Below are positions 50,679 through 59,724 of a stretch of 64,000 bases of DNA, one piece after another. The DNA lies in the NCBI GenBank assembly GCA_001771585.1, contig MEUE01000001.1, forward strand, positions 745,984-809,983, in the 5' to 3' direction. Both the position numbers and the translations under genes were made by a program. Below the pieces are notes generated by a model. That model was not told where the DNA came from and ran no database searches. It saw only the letters and a list, made by a program, of their open reading frames with translations. The number at the start of each line of letters is the position of its first letter. Position 1 is the first letter of the stretch. This stretch comes from a candidate division WOR-1 bacterium RIFOXYB2_FULL_46_45 (GTDB taxonomy: Bacteria; Margulisbacteria; WOR-1; XYC2-FULL-46-14).

Positions 50679-51939
50679 TGTCGATCGCCCGCGCGTGGGC
50701 GTCCAAACCCTCAATTTCAGCCAGAGTAACCGCCGAATCGCGGTCGGTGCGCAGGGCCTCTTTTGAATAGCCGGTAACACTCTGGTGCTTTAAAAAATCA
50801 TAAACGGTAAGGAGCGAAGAAAAGCGCGAAGTCCCGGCGGTCGGCAGGGTGTGGTTGGGTCCGGCCAGATAGTCGCCGATCGCGACCGGCGAATAGGGTC
50901 CGATAAAGACCGCTCCGGCATTCCGGACCGTATCCAAAATCAACTGCGGATCGGAGACAATTATTTCAAGATGCTCCGGAGCTATCCGGTTCGCCAGTAC
51001 GGCGGCGATCTCCAAAGATTCAACGCAAAAAATTCTACCGTTCTCCTTAAAAGACGCTTCGATAATTTTTTTTCGTTCAAACTCTTTAACCAGCTCTGTT
51101 GCGGCCGCGTCTATTTCGGAGGCCAGCTTTTCGGAGGTAGTTATAACAATCGCCGAAGCGTCGGAATCATGTTCGGCCTGGGCGATCAGGTCAATCGCGA
51201 CATAGCGGGCGTTGGCCGATTCGTCGGCGACAATTAAAACATCGGAGGGTCCCGCCAGAGAATCGATTCCCACCACCCCATACAAAAGTTTTTTTGCCAG
51301 CATAACATAGATATTTCCCGGCCCGACAATTTTGTCCACTGCCGGAATAATTTCAGTACCAAAAGCCATCGCCGCAATTGCCTGCGCCCCTCCCGCCCTG
51401 TAAATATCGGTTATTCCCAATTCCGAAGCGGCAACCAGAATCGACGAAGCAATCGGGGGAGGAGAACATAAAATTATCTGCGGAACTCCGGCAATCTGCG
51501 CCGGAATAACATTCATCAAAACAGAACTGGGATAGGAGGCTTTTCCTCCGGGAACATAAACCCCCACCCTCCCCAAAGCCAAACTGCGCAGGGTCAAAAG
51601 TTTGTCGTTGGTCTGTATTTTTACCGGAGAAATCTTTTGCCGTTCGTGATAGGCGCCGATGTTGCGGATGGCATCTTTTAAGGCTTCAAGATAGGCCGAA
51701 TTAACTTTACCGTAGGCCTCTTTGATCTCCTGTTCGCTTACTTTGATCTCGTCGGCTTCCAGAGAAACTTTGTCGAATTTTTTGGTGTATTCGATCAGCG
51801 CGCGGTCTTTTTTGTCGCGGACATTCCTGATGATCTCCCTCACCGCTTTTTCCTGCGGCAAATCAAGCTGTATCCCCGATTTTTCTTTCAGCAATTTTAT
51901 TTCGGCTTCTATCTTATCTTTTTTAATTATCTTTAGCAT
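50665..51939 (-). CDS. hisD: Histidinol dehydrogenase
   Basis: 424 residues. It oxidises histidinol to histidine in two NAD steps. GRVGVYVPGGKASYPSSVLM, GAQAIAAMAFGTEIIPAVDK, PGNIYVMLAKK, SDVLIVADE, QAEHDSDASAIVI and GPNHTLPTAGTSRF hold the zinc ligands and catalytic residues. It is the last gene of the envC-ctp-pgi-NTase-hisD run; no other his gene is nearby except perhaps the PHP protein. Confidence 0.96.
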   Translation of the reverse strand: MLKIIKKDKIEAEIKLLKEKSGIQLDLPQEKAVREIIRNVRDKKDRALIEYTKKFDKVSLEADEIKVSEQEIKEAYGKVNSAYLEALKDAIRNIGAYHERQKISPVKIQTNDKLLTLRSLALGRVGVYVPGGKASYPSSVLMNVIPAQIAGVPQIILCSPPPIASSILVAASELGITDIYRAGGAQAIAAMAFGTEIIPAVDKIVGPGNIYVMLAKKLLYGVVGIDSLAGPSDVLIVADESANARYVAIDLIAQAEHDSDASAIVITTSEKLASEIDAAATELVKEFERKKIIEASFKENGRIFCVESLEIAAVLANRIAPEHLEIIVSDPQLILDTVRNAGAVFIGPYSPVAIGDYLAGPNHTLPTAGTSRFSSLLTVYDFLKHQSVTGYSKEALRTDRDSAVTLAEIEGLDAHARAIDIRFS

Positions 51940-51940
51940 G

Positions 51941-52993
51941 CTAGAACTTTGACCCCTTTTTGATTATACTATGGTCCCCTATGATCGCGCCATCCAAATT
52001 CACAAAATCCTCAATGATGCAGTTCGCTCCGATTAGGCAATCCTCCAAATTAACCTGTTCGCCGATAATCGTATTGCGCCAGATGACCGTCCCTTCGATG
52101 CGGCTCTCCGCTCCGATCCGTACCTTGTCCCCCAAAACCGTTTCGTCGTGCAAAACCACTTTTTTCTCAAGCACTACCGAATCACCCAAAAGAACCGGAC
52201 CCTCCAGGCGGGCCGAAGGATCGATTAGGCAGCCGCTTCCGATCCAGTTTTGTCCCTCTTTTTTACCGTGCATCATCACTTTGACCCTTTCTCTTAAAAT
52301 ATCTTTGTGCACCAGAGCGTATTTTTCGGGATTCCCGATATCAATCCAATAGGCATCCGAAGTATAGGCGTAAAAAGGGACCCGATTCTTGATCAGGTCG
52401 GGGAAGAGCTGGCGTTCAAAAGAATAATTCTGCCCTTTCGGAACTTTAGATAAAAGCTCCGGCTCCAAAACATAAATCCCGGCATTGATCGTGTTTATCC
52501 CGCCTTTCTGGAAGGCCGGTTTTTCCAGAAACTCCTTTATTCTCCCTTCCTGGTCGGTGATCACCAGTCCGAATAAGCTGGGATCGGGGACCCGGGTCAA
52601 GGTCAGGGTCGCTTTCGCCCGTTTTTTCTTGTGGAATTCGATCAGCTCGGTCAAATCGACATCCGACAGGGTGTCGCCGTTAAAAATCAAGAGCGGCTCT
52701 TTGTCAAAAAATTCTTCCGCGTTCTTAACCGCCCCGCAGGTGCCGAGCGGTTTTTCTTCGATTGAAAAATGGAGATTGATTCCCAGCTCATGCTCCTGGG
52801 ATAGGATCATTTTAATTGAAGCGGGAAGATAGTGCAGGTTTAAGATAATATCCCGGATCCCGTGCTTGACCAAAAGATTGATCTGGTGGATAACCAAAGG
52901 GATATTTACCACCGGGACGATCGGTTTGGGAACGTTGTAGGTCAAAGGGCGAAGCCGGGTCCCGAACCCTCCGGCAATGATGACCGCTTTCAT
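51941..52993 (-). CDS. Sugar-1-phosphate nucleotidylyltransferase with beta-helix tail
   Basis: 350 residues. MKAVIIAGGFGTRLRPLTYN and PKPIVPVVNIPLVIHQ are the nucleotide-binding signature, FNGDTLSDVDLTELI holds the metal aspartate, and hexapeptide repeats form the C-terminal 110 residues. Likely a mannose-1-P guanylyltransferase or glucose-1-P type enzyme (COG1208). It overlaps the PGI/PMI gene by four bases, which favours a GDP-mannose pathway. Confidence 0.85.
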   Translation of the reverse strand: MKAVIIAGGFGTRLRPLTYNVPKPIVPVVNIPLVIHQINLLVKHGIRDIILNLHYLPASIKMILSQEHELGINLHFSIEEKPLGTCGAVKNAEEFFDKEPLLIFNGDTLSDVDLTELIEFHKKKRAKATLTLTRVPDPSLFGLVITDQEGRIKEFLEKPAFQKGGINTINAGIYVLEPELLSKVPKGQNYSFERQLFPDLIKNRVPFYAYTSDAYWIDIGNPEKYALVHKDILRERVKVMMHGKKEGQNWIGSGCLIDPSARLEGPVLLGDSVVLEKKVVLHDETVLGDKVRIGAESRIEGTVIWRNTIIGEQVNLEDCLIGANCIIEDFVNLDGAIIGDHSIIKKGSKF

Positions 52994-53976
52994 TTTAACG
53001 CCTCCTTGAGTTTCTCGATCACATAAACTTCCCGTGGATCAACTTTTTTGGCCAAAGCCAGATGATAGGTCACAAGATCGCCAAAATAAACCAGAGAGAG
53101 CATCCGACAGAGGCGCCCCTCCCCTTCCGATCTTATTTCGGCCGACTCTTTTATGCTTTTGCCGATCAGCTCCTTGGTAATTTTAATCCTTTTTTTGATC
53201 CGTTCATGATCCTCCTCGTCTTTTAAGATCAATAAAAATAAGGAGGCGGCGCTCTCCAAACGCGCGAGGTTGACAATCTCGTTGTGGTCAAGTTCCGGAA
53301 AAACACACAAATGAGCGGTTGCTTTGCTGTTCTCGTTAAACTGGCATTTTAGACGATAACCGCACGCTTCGGTGGTTCCGACTGACGAAAAAATTATCGG
53401 AATTTTTCCGATCAGTTTTTTGGCCAGCCTCTTGGCTTTGGTATCATAGATCTTTTTTCTCGCCGAAAGAAATTTAGACGCTTCAAGGATCGCGCGGTCC
53501 TGTAAAGGAAGAACCTCGGCCTTCTCAAGAACTTTCAGGAGTGAAATCAACAGATAAGGAAGAGCCGAACGGGGAGCCAAGCCCGCAGGGACCACAACCG
53601 TCGGGATTTGTTCCTTTAGTGCGCGCCGGTGTATTTCTCCTCCGGAGGTAATAATGGCAATATTAATCCCTTTTTCCAGGGCCGACTTAAAAACAGAAAG
53701 GGCCTCTTCGGTATTCCCCGAGTAACTTACACAAATTAAAAGGTCCTCTTTTTTTATGGAAGAGGGAAGAAGATAATCCCTCACCACCGTTATCGGTATT
53801 GCGATCTTGTCTCGTAAATAATTTTTGACCAGATCGCCGCCGATCGCGGAGCCCCCCAGCCCTGAAATATAAATCGCGGAGGGCTTCTTGATTTTTGGAA
53901 GCTCTTTTGAAAAGGCCAACGCCGCTTTCAACATCAGCGGAAAGTCGGAAACTTGTTTAAAAAAACTATCTCCCAT
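52990..53976 (-). CDS. Bifunctional phosphoglucose/phosphomannose isomerase
   Basis: 328 residues with two SIS domains. YISGLGGSAIGGDLVKNYL, LICVSYSGNTEEALSVF, PAGLAPRSALPYLL and PELDHNEIV match the archaeal-type PGI/PMI family. It interconverts glucose-6-P or mannose-6-P with fructose-6-P and so feeds the nucleotidyltransferase that follows. It overlaps the ctp gene by 11 bases. Confidence 0.9.
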   Translation of the reverse strand: MGDSFFKQVSDFPLMLKAALAFSKELPKIKKPSAIYISGLGGSAIGGDLVKNYLRDKIAIPITVVRDYLLPSSIKKEDLLICVSYSGNTEEALSVFKSALEKGINIAIITSGGEIHRRALKEQIPTVVVPAGLAPRSALPYLLISLLKVLEKAEVLPLQDRAILEASKFLSARKKIYDTKAKRLAKKLIGKIPIIFSSVGTTEACGYRLKCQFNENSKATAHLCVFPELDHNEIVNLARLESAASLFLLILKDEEDHERIKKRIKITKELIGKSIKESAEIRSEGEGRLCRMLSLVYFGDLVTYHLALAKKVDPREVYVIEKLKEALK

Positions 53977-55138
53977 TTAGCATCCCCTTCACCAGCGCCA
54001 GCGCTTTATCAAGCTGGTGGTCGTTATCTTTCTCCTGATTGATAAAGATCGCCTCGGCCTCTTCGGTCGATATTTTAACCTCTACCTCCGGGCTGATCCC
54101 GTGTTTTGAAATATCTTCACCGTTTGGGGTCAGATATTTCGCGATCGTCAAAAGCAAGGCCGAATTGTCTTCCAGCTTCCTAACCGACTGTACCGAGGCC
54201 TTGCCGAACGACCGCTCCCCCACCAAGGTCGCGATATTGTTGTCGCGGAGCGCCCCCGCTAAAATCTCCGAAGCCGAAGCGGAGGCCTCATTGATCAAAA
54301 GGACCATCGGACCGGCCCAAAGGATCTGTCCGGTTGAATATTTTACTTCACGCATCCCTTCCCGGTCAACCGTCTGCACGATCGCTCCGGAGGGGATAAA
54401 CATCGAGCCGATCTCAATCGCGTTATCCAGCAGTCCGCCGCCGTTCCCCCGCACGTCAAGGATCAATCCTTTGGCCCCGTTATACCTGATCTCGTTAAGC
54501 GCCTTTTTCATCTCTTCCGCGGCGGAACGGTTTTCAAAAGTATTTAGTTTTATGTAGCCGATCTCCGGCGCGATGATTTTGGAGCTGACCGCTTTGATCG
54601 CGATCTTGTCGCGCTTAATCGCGATATCTTTCTCTTTATTCTTCCCGCGGACAATCGTTAAAGTAACTTTTGACCCTCTCCTCCCGCGGATATGCGAAAC
54701 CGCTTCGTCAAGCGCCATGTCTTTGGTCGATTTGCCGTCGATCTTTATTATTTTATCTTTGCTTTTTAATCCGGCCGAATATCCCGGAGTTCCTTCAATT
54801 GGAGAGATGACCGTCAATTGTTTGTCGCGCATCCCGATATAAATTCCGATGCCGCTATATTCGCCGCTTAGGCGGATCGCCATCTCCTTGTAGGCCTTCG
54901 GTTCCATAAAGCGGGTGTAGGGGTCGTCCAGTGAATCAAGCATCCCGCGGATCGACCCATAGACCAGTTTGGTATCGTCCAATTTCTTGACCACATAATG
55001 ATTTTTTACCAGCGACAGGGTCTCAAGGAAAACATCAAGCTTCCTCTCCAGCGCTTCTTCCGCGGAACCGCGTCCGTAAATAAATCCGACCCCAAAGAAC
55101 ATGAAAACAACCATCGCAACCATTATTTTCTTTTTCAT
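53966..55138 (-). CDS. C-terminal processing peptidase, S41 family
   Basis: 390 residues: N-terminal membrane anchor or signal (KKIMVAMVVFMFFGVGFIYG), PDZ domain (about 95-170), and the S41 core with the catalytic serine in NEASASASEILAGALRD and lysine in GERSFGKASVQ. It cuts periplasmic proteins at their C-termini. The gene lies 18 bases after envC, an arrangement found in many bacteria, with GGAAGGG before the ATG. Confidence 0.93.
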   Translation of the reverse strand: MKKKIMVAMVVFMFFGVGFIYGRGSAEEALERKLDVFLETLSLVKNHYVVKKLDDTKLVYGSIRGMLDSLDDPYTRFMEPKAYKEMAIRLSGEYSGIGIYIGMRDKQLTVISPIEGTPGYSAGLKSKDKIIKIDGKSTKDMALDEAVSHIRGRRGSKVTLTIVRGKNKEKDIAIKRDKIAIKAVSSKIIAPEIGYIKLNTFENRSAAEEMKKALNEIRYNGAKGLILDVRGNGGGLLDNAIEIGSMFIPSGAIVQTVDREGMREVKYSTGQILWAGPMVLLINEASASASEILAGALRDNNIATLVGERSFGKASVQSVRKLEDNSALLLTIAKYLTPNGEDISKHGISPEVEVKISTEEAEAIFINQEKDNDHQLDKALALVKGMLNGR

Positions 55139-55156
55139 TTTTTTCCCTTCCTTGCC

Positions 55157-56284
55157 TTACGGCAGATAATTCATCGGGTTTTTCGGTTTCCCGTTTTCCC
55201 GGACTTCAAAATGCAAATGCGGACCGGTGGAATAACCGGTACTGCCGACCAACCCGATCACCTGCCCCTTCGCGACGCTTGTCCCCTCCTGGGCGTAAAT
55301 GCGCGACATATGGCCGTAGACCGTCTGGATGTTTTTTCCGTGGTTTATGACGACCGCTTTGCCGTAGCCGTCCCACCACTTTGACAAGATGACCTCTCCG
55401 CCGTCGGCCGCCTTGATCGGGGTACCGCTTGGAGCGGCAATGTCCAAGCCGGTATGCATGTTCCGGCCGCCCCATAAAGGATGGCGGCGGTAACCAAAGC
55501 GGGAAGTAATCCTCCCCCTAAGCGGCCAATCGATACTACCGGTCCCGCCGACGATAACCTTCTTCCCCTGCTTAGCCAATTTCTGCTGGATGATCTGGGT
55601 CAATTCTTCGGAGCTCTTCTCCAGCATGGCGATCCTTTTCTCATAATCTTCCCGCCGCTCCTTGAGAGATACCAGGACCTCCTGCTCTTTTTTCTGCTGT
55701 TCGGTTATCTCCTGTTTCTTTTCCGCGATCGTCTGCGCCAAATCCTTTATTTCCGAGGTAACTACCTGCAGAGTTTCTTTTTTCTTGGTGGTCTCGCGGT
55801 GTTTCCGGTTGATTACGTCGATTAAGTCGACATCGGACTCAACCAGTTTAGAGAAAAAATAGCTCCGGTTGATGAAGTCGGACATGTTGCGGGAGCTGAA
55901 GAGAAGGTCAAGGTAATTGACCGAGCTGTTTTTGAAAATTTCGCGGACCCGGCGGCGCAGTTTGGCCTCTTTCTGCTGCAGCAAAACCGCCGCTTCGTTG
56001 ATCTCCACCCGAAGTTTGGTAATTTGGACTTCGTTCACCGTAATTTTGCGGTTAGCGTTGTTCAGTTTCTGTTTGGCCTGCTTCAGATTGGTCTTGATCT
56101 GGAAAAGCTGAAAAAGGCTCTGCTGTTCCTGTTTTTTGGTCTCAATCAGCTTACTCTTTTTCTCTTGCAGTTCCTGTTCGATTTTTTGGAGTTTAAGCTG
56201 TTCCGGCAAAACTTCCTTCGCTTCTTTTTGCGCGAGCGCGGGAGGAGATAATAAGAGTAAAAGAATTAGGGGATAAAGAAACAT
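55157..56284 (-). CDS. EnvC-like murein hydrolase activator with M23 domain
   Basis: 375 residues. Signal peptide, two long coiled coils (about 25-110 and 160-240), then an M23 (LytM) domain with all zinc ligands: NMHTGLDIAAPSG and GPHLHFEVR, plus YGHMSRIY. With intact ligands it may itself cut peptidoglycan rather than only activate amidases, as EnvC does. It starts the five-gene operon ending in hisD. Confidence 0.9.
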   Translation of the reverse strand: MFLYPLILLLLLSPPALAQKEAKEVLPEQLKLQKIEQELQEKKSKLIETKKQEQQSLFQLFQIKTNLKQAKQKLNNANRKITVNEVQITKLRVEINEAAVLLQQKEAKLRRRVREIFKNSSVNYLDLLFSSRNMSDFINRSYFFSKLVESDVDLIDVINRKHRETTKKKETLQVVTSEIKDLAQTIAEKKQEITEQQKKEQEVLVSLKERREDYEKRIAMLEKSSEELTQIIQQKLAKQGKKVIVGGTGSIDWPLRGRITSRFGYRRHPLWGGRNMHTGLDIAAPSGTPIKAADGGEVILSKWWDGYGKAVVINHGKNIQTVYGHMSRIYAQEGTSVAKGQVIGLVGSTGYSTGPHLHFEVRENGKPKNPMNYLP

Positions 56285-56293
56285 TATCTGGCG

Positions 56294-56302
56294 ATTTTAC
56301 CA
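56294..56302 (-). promoter_or_regulatory. Extended -10 promoter of the envC operon
   Basis: TGG-TAAAAT on the minus strand, 9 bases before the ATG at 56284; no Shine-Dalgarno sequence. Confidence 0.5.
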
Positions 56303-56403
56303 TATTTTTGAGAGGGCTTCAAATCACTCTTCTTCTCTTGCTCGGAGCAGCGACGCGGCAACCCGCCCGCGCAGAGCGTTGATATTGCCAATTTTGCAAA
56401 TCA

Positions 56404-56412
56404 TGATAAAAT
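56404..56412 (+). promoter_or_regulatory. Extended -10 promoter of the small export protein gene
   Basis: TGA-TAAAAT ends exactly 6 bases before the ATG at 56419; leaderless arrangement. Confidence 0.55.
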
Positions 56413-56418
56413 TACCTA

Positions 56419-56898
56419 ATGTTTCTCTTGGAATTATTAAAAGGCCTCCCAAAATGGCTGATTATTCTGATTACGTCAGCCACACCGGTAATTGAAGTCC
56501 GCGGCGCGGTTCCGCTTGGAATCGCGGTATTGAAAATGCCTGCCGTTGAAGTGGTAATCTTAAGCGTAATCGGAAGCTTAATCCCGGTCTTCCCAATTTT
56601 GTGGGCTTTAAATACCCTGATCGAACATTTTAGAAAGGTAAGTATGCTTGACCGCTTTATCGGCTGGCTCTTTGAGCGGACAAAAAGAAAAAGCAAAATA
56701 ATTGACGACTTGAAATTGGTCGGACTAACCTTATTTATCGGCATCCCCTTCCCCGGGACCGGGGTCTGGACCGGCTGTGTCGCTGCCTATCTTCTTGGAC
56801 TAAAACCTGTTCCGACTTTTATCGCGGCCTTGATCGGAACCATTATTGCCTCGCTTCTGATGACCGCGGCGAGCCTTGGCATAATACATCTTTTCTAA
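56419..56898 (+). CDS. Small multidrug export-like membrane protein (COG2426)
   Basis: 159 residues with about four membrane helices. SATPVIEVRGAVPLGIAVLK and FIGIPFPGTGVWTGCVAAYL are the duplicated re-entrant motifs of the PF06695 family. The drug-export name is historical; substrate unknown. Single gene, divergent from envC. Confidence 0.85.
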   Translation: MFLLELLKGLPKWLIILITSATPVIEVRGAVPLGIAVLKMPAVEVVILSVIGSLIPVFPILWALNTLIEHFRKVSMLDRFIGWLFERTKRKSKIIDDLKLVGLTLFIGIPFPGTGVWTGCVAAYLLGLKPVPTFIAALIGTIIASLLMTAASLGIIHLF

Positions 56899-57000
56899 GA
56901 CCAATTCTAATTCGTGTGAAATTTTTTTCAAGAAGTGCGGATATATATTCAATGAGAATTTATGGCGCGGAAAAAAGACCGGCGGCACTAAAAAAAAACC

Positions 57001-58596
57001 TTGCCGGAATTATTGACTGATCTTACTATCTCCGGAAACCGGGGGGCCTTGATCGGGATAAGGGTTGATGTAGCGGCGATACAAACTGCCGTTGCAAGGC
57101 ATAATATAATAGCCGTAGTTATTGGCTCCGATTTGCGTTCGGGTCCGCTTAATCTGCGGTTGGCAAACCCGGCATGCATTACCGAAACCTTTTCCAAAAA
57201 CTCAATTGCCGGGACGCTCTATCTTTTTGGGGAAGATGCGAAAAAAATTGTCCCCCGCGCGACAACCTTTCTGTTTAACCCGGGAAACTTTCAAAAAGCC
57301 CTGCGGCTAAGGGGAGAAAACCATTCGGATTATAAGGAAGAGATTGAAACATTAATAGAAACCGCCGCAAAGGAAGATCGCCATGACGACGCGGTTGAGG
57401 CGCTTGAGTTCTTTATCACACAATTCCCGGAAGAAACTTATTATTCGCCGCGTTTAGTAAAATTGCTGGCGGAGGCCTGGGCAATTGAACCGGCGAGAGA
57501 AGCCCTTAAAAAAGTCCCTGCCGGAACTCCGGGACTTAAAAGCTTAAAACAATTAATAAACAAGGAAGAAAGAGCGAAGCAAACAGATATAAGGAACCGA
57601 TGGCAACAAGCACAAGAAGGAAACTTTTTGCCCCTGCAAGCGATCGGATATCTTGATCCGTTCTTGGCCGCCCGGATCCAATGTCCGGCATCCGATATGG
57701 ACCTGGTCACGATTTGCCGGCTTACAAAAGAAGAAAAATATAGCGCCTTTCATCTTATGGCCCTAGGAAAACTATACGAAAGGGTTTGGGAGCGCAAAAT
57801 TGCCGATCGCAGAGTTGTTGGTTTTTTAGAGGAAGTCGCTTTAAATGATGAATACATAATGGTATGGGATGAAAAAAAGAAAGCGGAAGCACTGAAAAGA
57901 ACCCTCAAAAACCAAGAACTCCTATTGAGGTTTTATGACCACAATTTTCAGGGACATCTAAATTTGGGAATCGGTTTAGCCGTTCGCAGGGATTTTTATC
58001 GCGCCGAAAAAGAGTTCGAACTGGCCCTCGAAGCTTTTCCGGGAAATGCCGAAGTGCTGGGTAATTTGTCCCTTTGCCGTGGAAGGATGGGATATGCACC
58101 GCTGGAACAGGCCAGAAAAACAAGAAAAAAGCCCGAACAAACAGATTTAATTAAAGAAGCGCAAGATTGTTTTGAAAGGTCTTTGCATTATAATCCCAAC
58201 AACATAGAAACCTTGGGCTGGTACCTGGTTGCCGATACGCTTACCGGAAATTATTATTCAATGGAAGCGCACAGCAGAGCCTTAATTGAAATAATCGGAG
58301 ACGGCAGGCTTGCAAATGACCCCAGTTTTAAAAAGGTAGATCCTTCTCGGCTTAAAATAACGGCATTATTCCATCTTGGACAGGCGTTGCTGGGAAGATT
58401 CGCGGCCGAGGGCAATCCCGATCTGCTTGAAGAAGCGGACAACACGCTAACCCCTCTTGCGACACAAGAACTCCAGGTTGCCAAGACAATTCTTGCGTTT
58501 GTAAAGATTGTGAAAGGGGAAAAAGGAACAATAACAAAAGAATTATTAGACAAAGCTCCCCCTTCTATTCGGGAAATGCTAAGCAGATATCTTTAA
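57001..58596 (+). CDS. Orphan TPR-like protein with TTG start
   Basis: 531 residues, family not recognised. A stop codon at 56989 limits the frame, so TTG at 57001 is the first possible start; there is no convincing Shine-Dalgarno. The first 100 residues look like an alpha/beta domain (GALIGIRVDVAAIQTAVARH, AGTLYLFGEDAKKIVPR). The rest is helical with TPR-type repeats, clearest at FQGHLNLGIGLAVRRDFYRA, EVLGNLSLCRGRMGY and AQDCFERSLHYNPNNIETLG. No signal peptide. Function unknown. Confidence 0.55.
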   Translation: MPELLTDLTISGNRGALIGIRVDVAAIQTAVARHNIIAVVIGSDLRSGPLNLRLANPACITETFSKNSIAGTLYLFGEDAKKIVPRATTFLFNPGNFQKALRLRGENHSDYKEEIETLIETAAKEDRHDDAVEALEFFITQFPEETYYSPRLVKLLAEAWAIEPAREALKKVPAGTPGLKSLKQLINKEERAKQTDIRNRWQQAQEGNFLPLQAIGYLDPFLAARIQCPASDMDLVTICRLTKEEKYSAFHLMALGKLYERVWERKIADRRVVGFLEEVALNDEYIMVWDEKKKAEALKRTLKNQELLLRFYDHNFQGHLNLGIGLAVRRDFYRAEKEFELALEAFPGNAEVLGNLSLCRGRMGYAPLEQARKTRKKPEQTDLIKEAQDCFERSLHYNPNNIETLGWYLVADTLTGNYYSMEAHSRALIEIIGDGRLANDPSFKKVDPSRLKITALFHLGQALLGRFAAEGNPDLLEEADNTLTPLATQELQVAKTILAFVKIVKGEKGTITKELLDKAPPSIREMLSRYL

Positions 58597-58617
58597 ATTG
58601 TTTTATTGCCGCTACTT

Positions 58618-58626
58618 TGCTAAAAT
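58618..58626 (+). promoter_or_regulatory. Extended -10 promoter of dxr, leaderless type
   Basis: TGC-TAAAAT ends exactly 6 bases before the ATG at 58633. No ribosome-binding site. Confidence 0.6.
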
Positions 58627-58632
58627 TGTCTA

Positions 58633-59724
58633 ATGAAAAAGAATCTCTCCATCCTCGGTTCCACCGGCTCGATTGGGAAACAAACTTTAGAGATTGCCGC
58701 CGCCTATCCGAGCAGTTTTAATGTCGTGGCAATTGCCGCGAAAGACGAAGTTGATTTGATTGTCGAACAAATTAAGAAATTCAATCCGTTGTTGGTCTCG
58801 GTTGAAAATGAAAAAGTAAAGGCCAAAGTAGAAGAAAAGCTGGCGGGACACAAAGTTGAGCTCGTCTTTGGCGAAGAAGGATTGAAAAAAGCGGCAACGC
58901 TCCCGCAGGCGCAAACGGTCGTTGTCGCTATCCCCGGAACAATAAGCCTCATTCCCGCCATGGAAGCGATTGCCGCGAAAAAAGATATCGCTTTGGCCAG
59001 CAAAGAGGTTTTGGTAACTGCGGGGGGGGAATTCATGGAAGAGGCCGGGAAAAATAAAGTAAAAATCTTCCCGATCGATTCGGAACATTCGGCCATCGCC
59101 CAATGTCTGGCCGGAGAAGACCACAAAAAAATTAAAAAAATAATTTTGACCGCTTCGGGAGGACCGTTTTTAAAAACTCCAATTGAAAAACTGGCCAAGA
59201 TGACCGCCAAAGAGGCGCTGGCGCATCCCACCTGGAACATGGGTCCGAAAATTACGATCGATTCGGCAACCTTGATGAATAAGGGGCTTGAAGTGATCGA
59301 GGCGCATTATCTTTTTGATCTGGATTATTCCAAAATCGACGTTATTGTCCATCCGCAGAGCATTATCCACTCGATGGTGGAATTTGTTGACGGCTCAATC
59401 AAGGCACAATTGGGCGCTCCCGATATGCGGGTCCCGATCCAATACGCCCTGTTCGGGATGGGGCGCCTGCCCAACATGTGGAAGAAGCTTGATTTTACCA
59501 AACTGGCCGCTTTGACTTTTGAAAAACCGGACAAAGAAAAGTTCTCCTGCCTCGATCTGGCCTATCAGGCCGGCCGGACCGGAGGAACGATGCCGGCGGT
59601 CATGAACGCCGCCAACGACGAAGCGGTCAACCAATTTTTAAGAGGAAAAATCGGCTATCTTGATATCGCGATCCTGGTTAGGGAAGCGATGGCTTCAAAC
59701 TCTCTGCTGTGTCCCAAAAGCTGA
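58633..59724 (+). CDS. dxr: 1-deoxy-D-xylulose-5-phosphate reductoisomerase, short C-terminus
   Basis: 363 residues. It makes MEP, the committed step of the non-mevalonate isoprenoid pathway. ILGSTGSIGKQTLEI (NADPH), ALASKEVLVTAG, PIDSEHSAIAQCL, TASGGPF and HPTWNMGPKITIDSATLMNK are all intact. The protein stops soon after GKIGYLDIAILVREAMA; family members continue about 25-35 residues with a further helix. The final codons overlap the convergent membrane-protein gene by 30 bases, so a small deletion may have removed the end. Confidence 0.93.
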   Translation: MKKNLSILGSTGSIGKQTLEIAAAYPSSFNVVAIAAKDEVDLIVEQIKKFNPLLVSVENEKVKAKVEEKLAGHKVELVFGEEGLKKAATLPQAQTVVVAIPGTISLIPAMEAIAAKKDIALASKEVLVTAGGEFMEEAGKNKVKIFPIDSEHSAIAQCLAGEDHKKIKKIILTASGGPFLKTPIEKLAKMTAKEALAHPTWNMGPKITIDSATLMNKGLEVIEAHYLFDLDYSKIDVIVHPQSIIHSMVEFVDGSIKAQLGAPDMRVPIQYALFGMGRLPNMWKKLDFTKLAALTFEKPDKEKFSCLDLAYQAGRTGGTMPAVMNAANDEAVNQFLRGKIGYLDIAILVREAMASNSLLCPKS

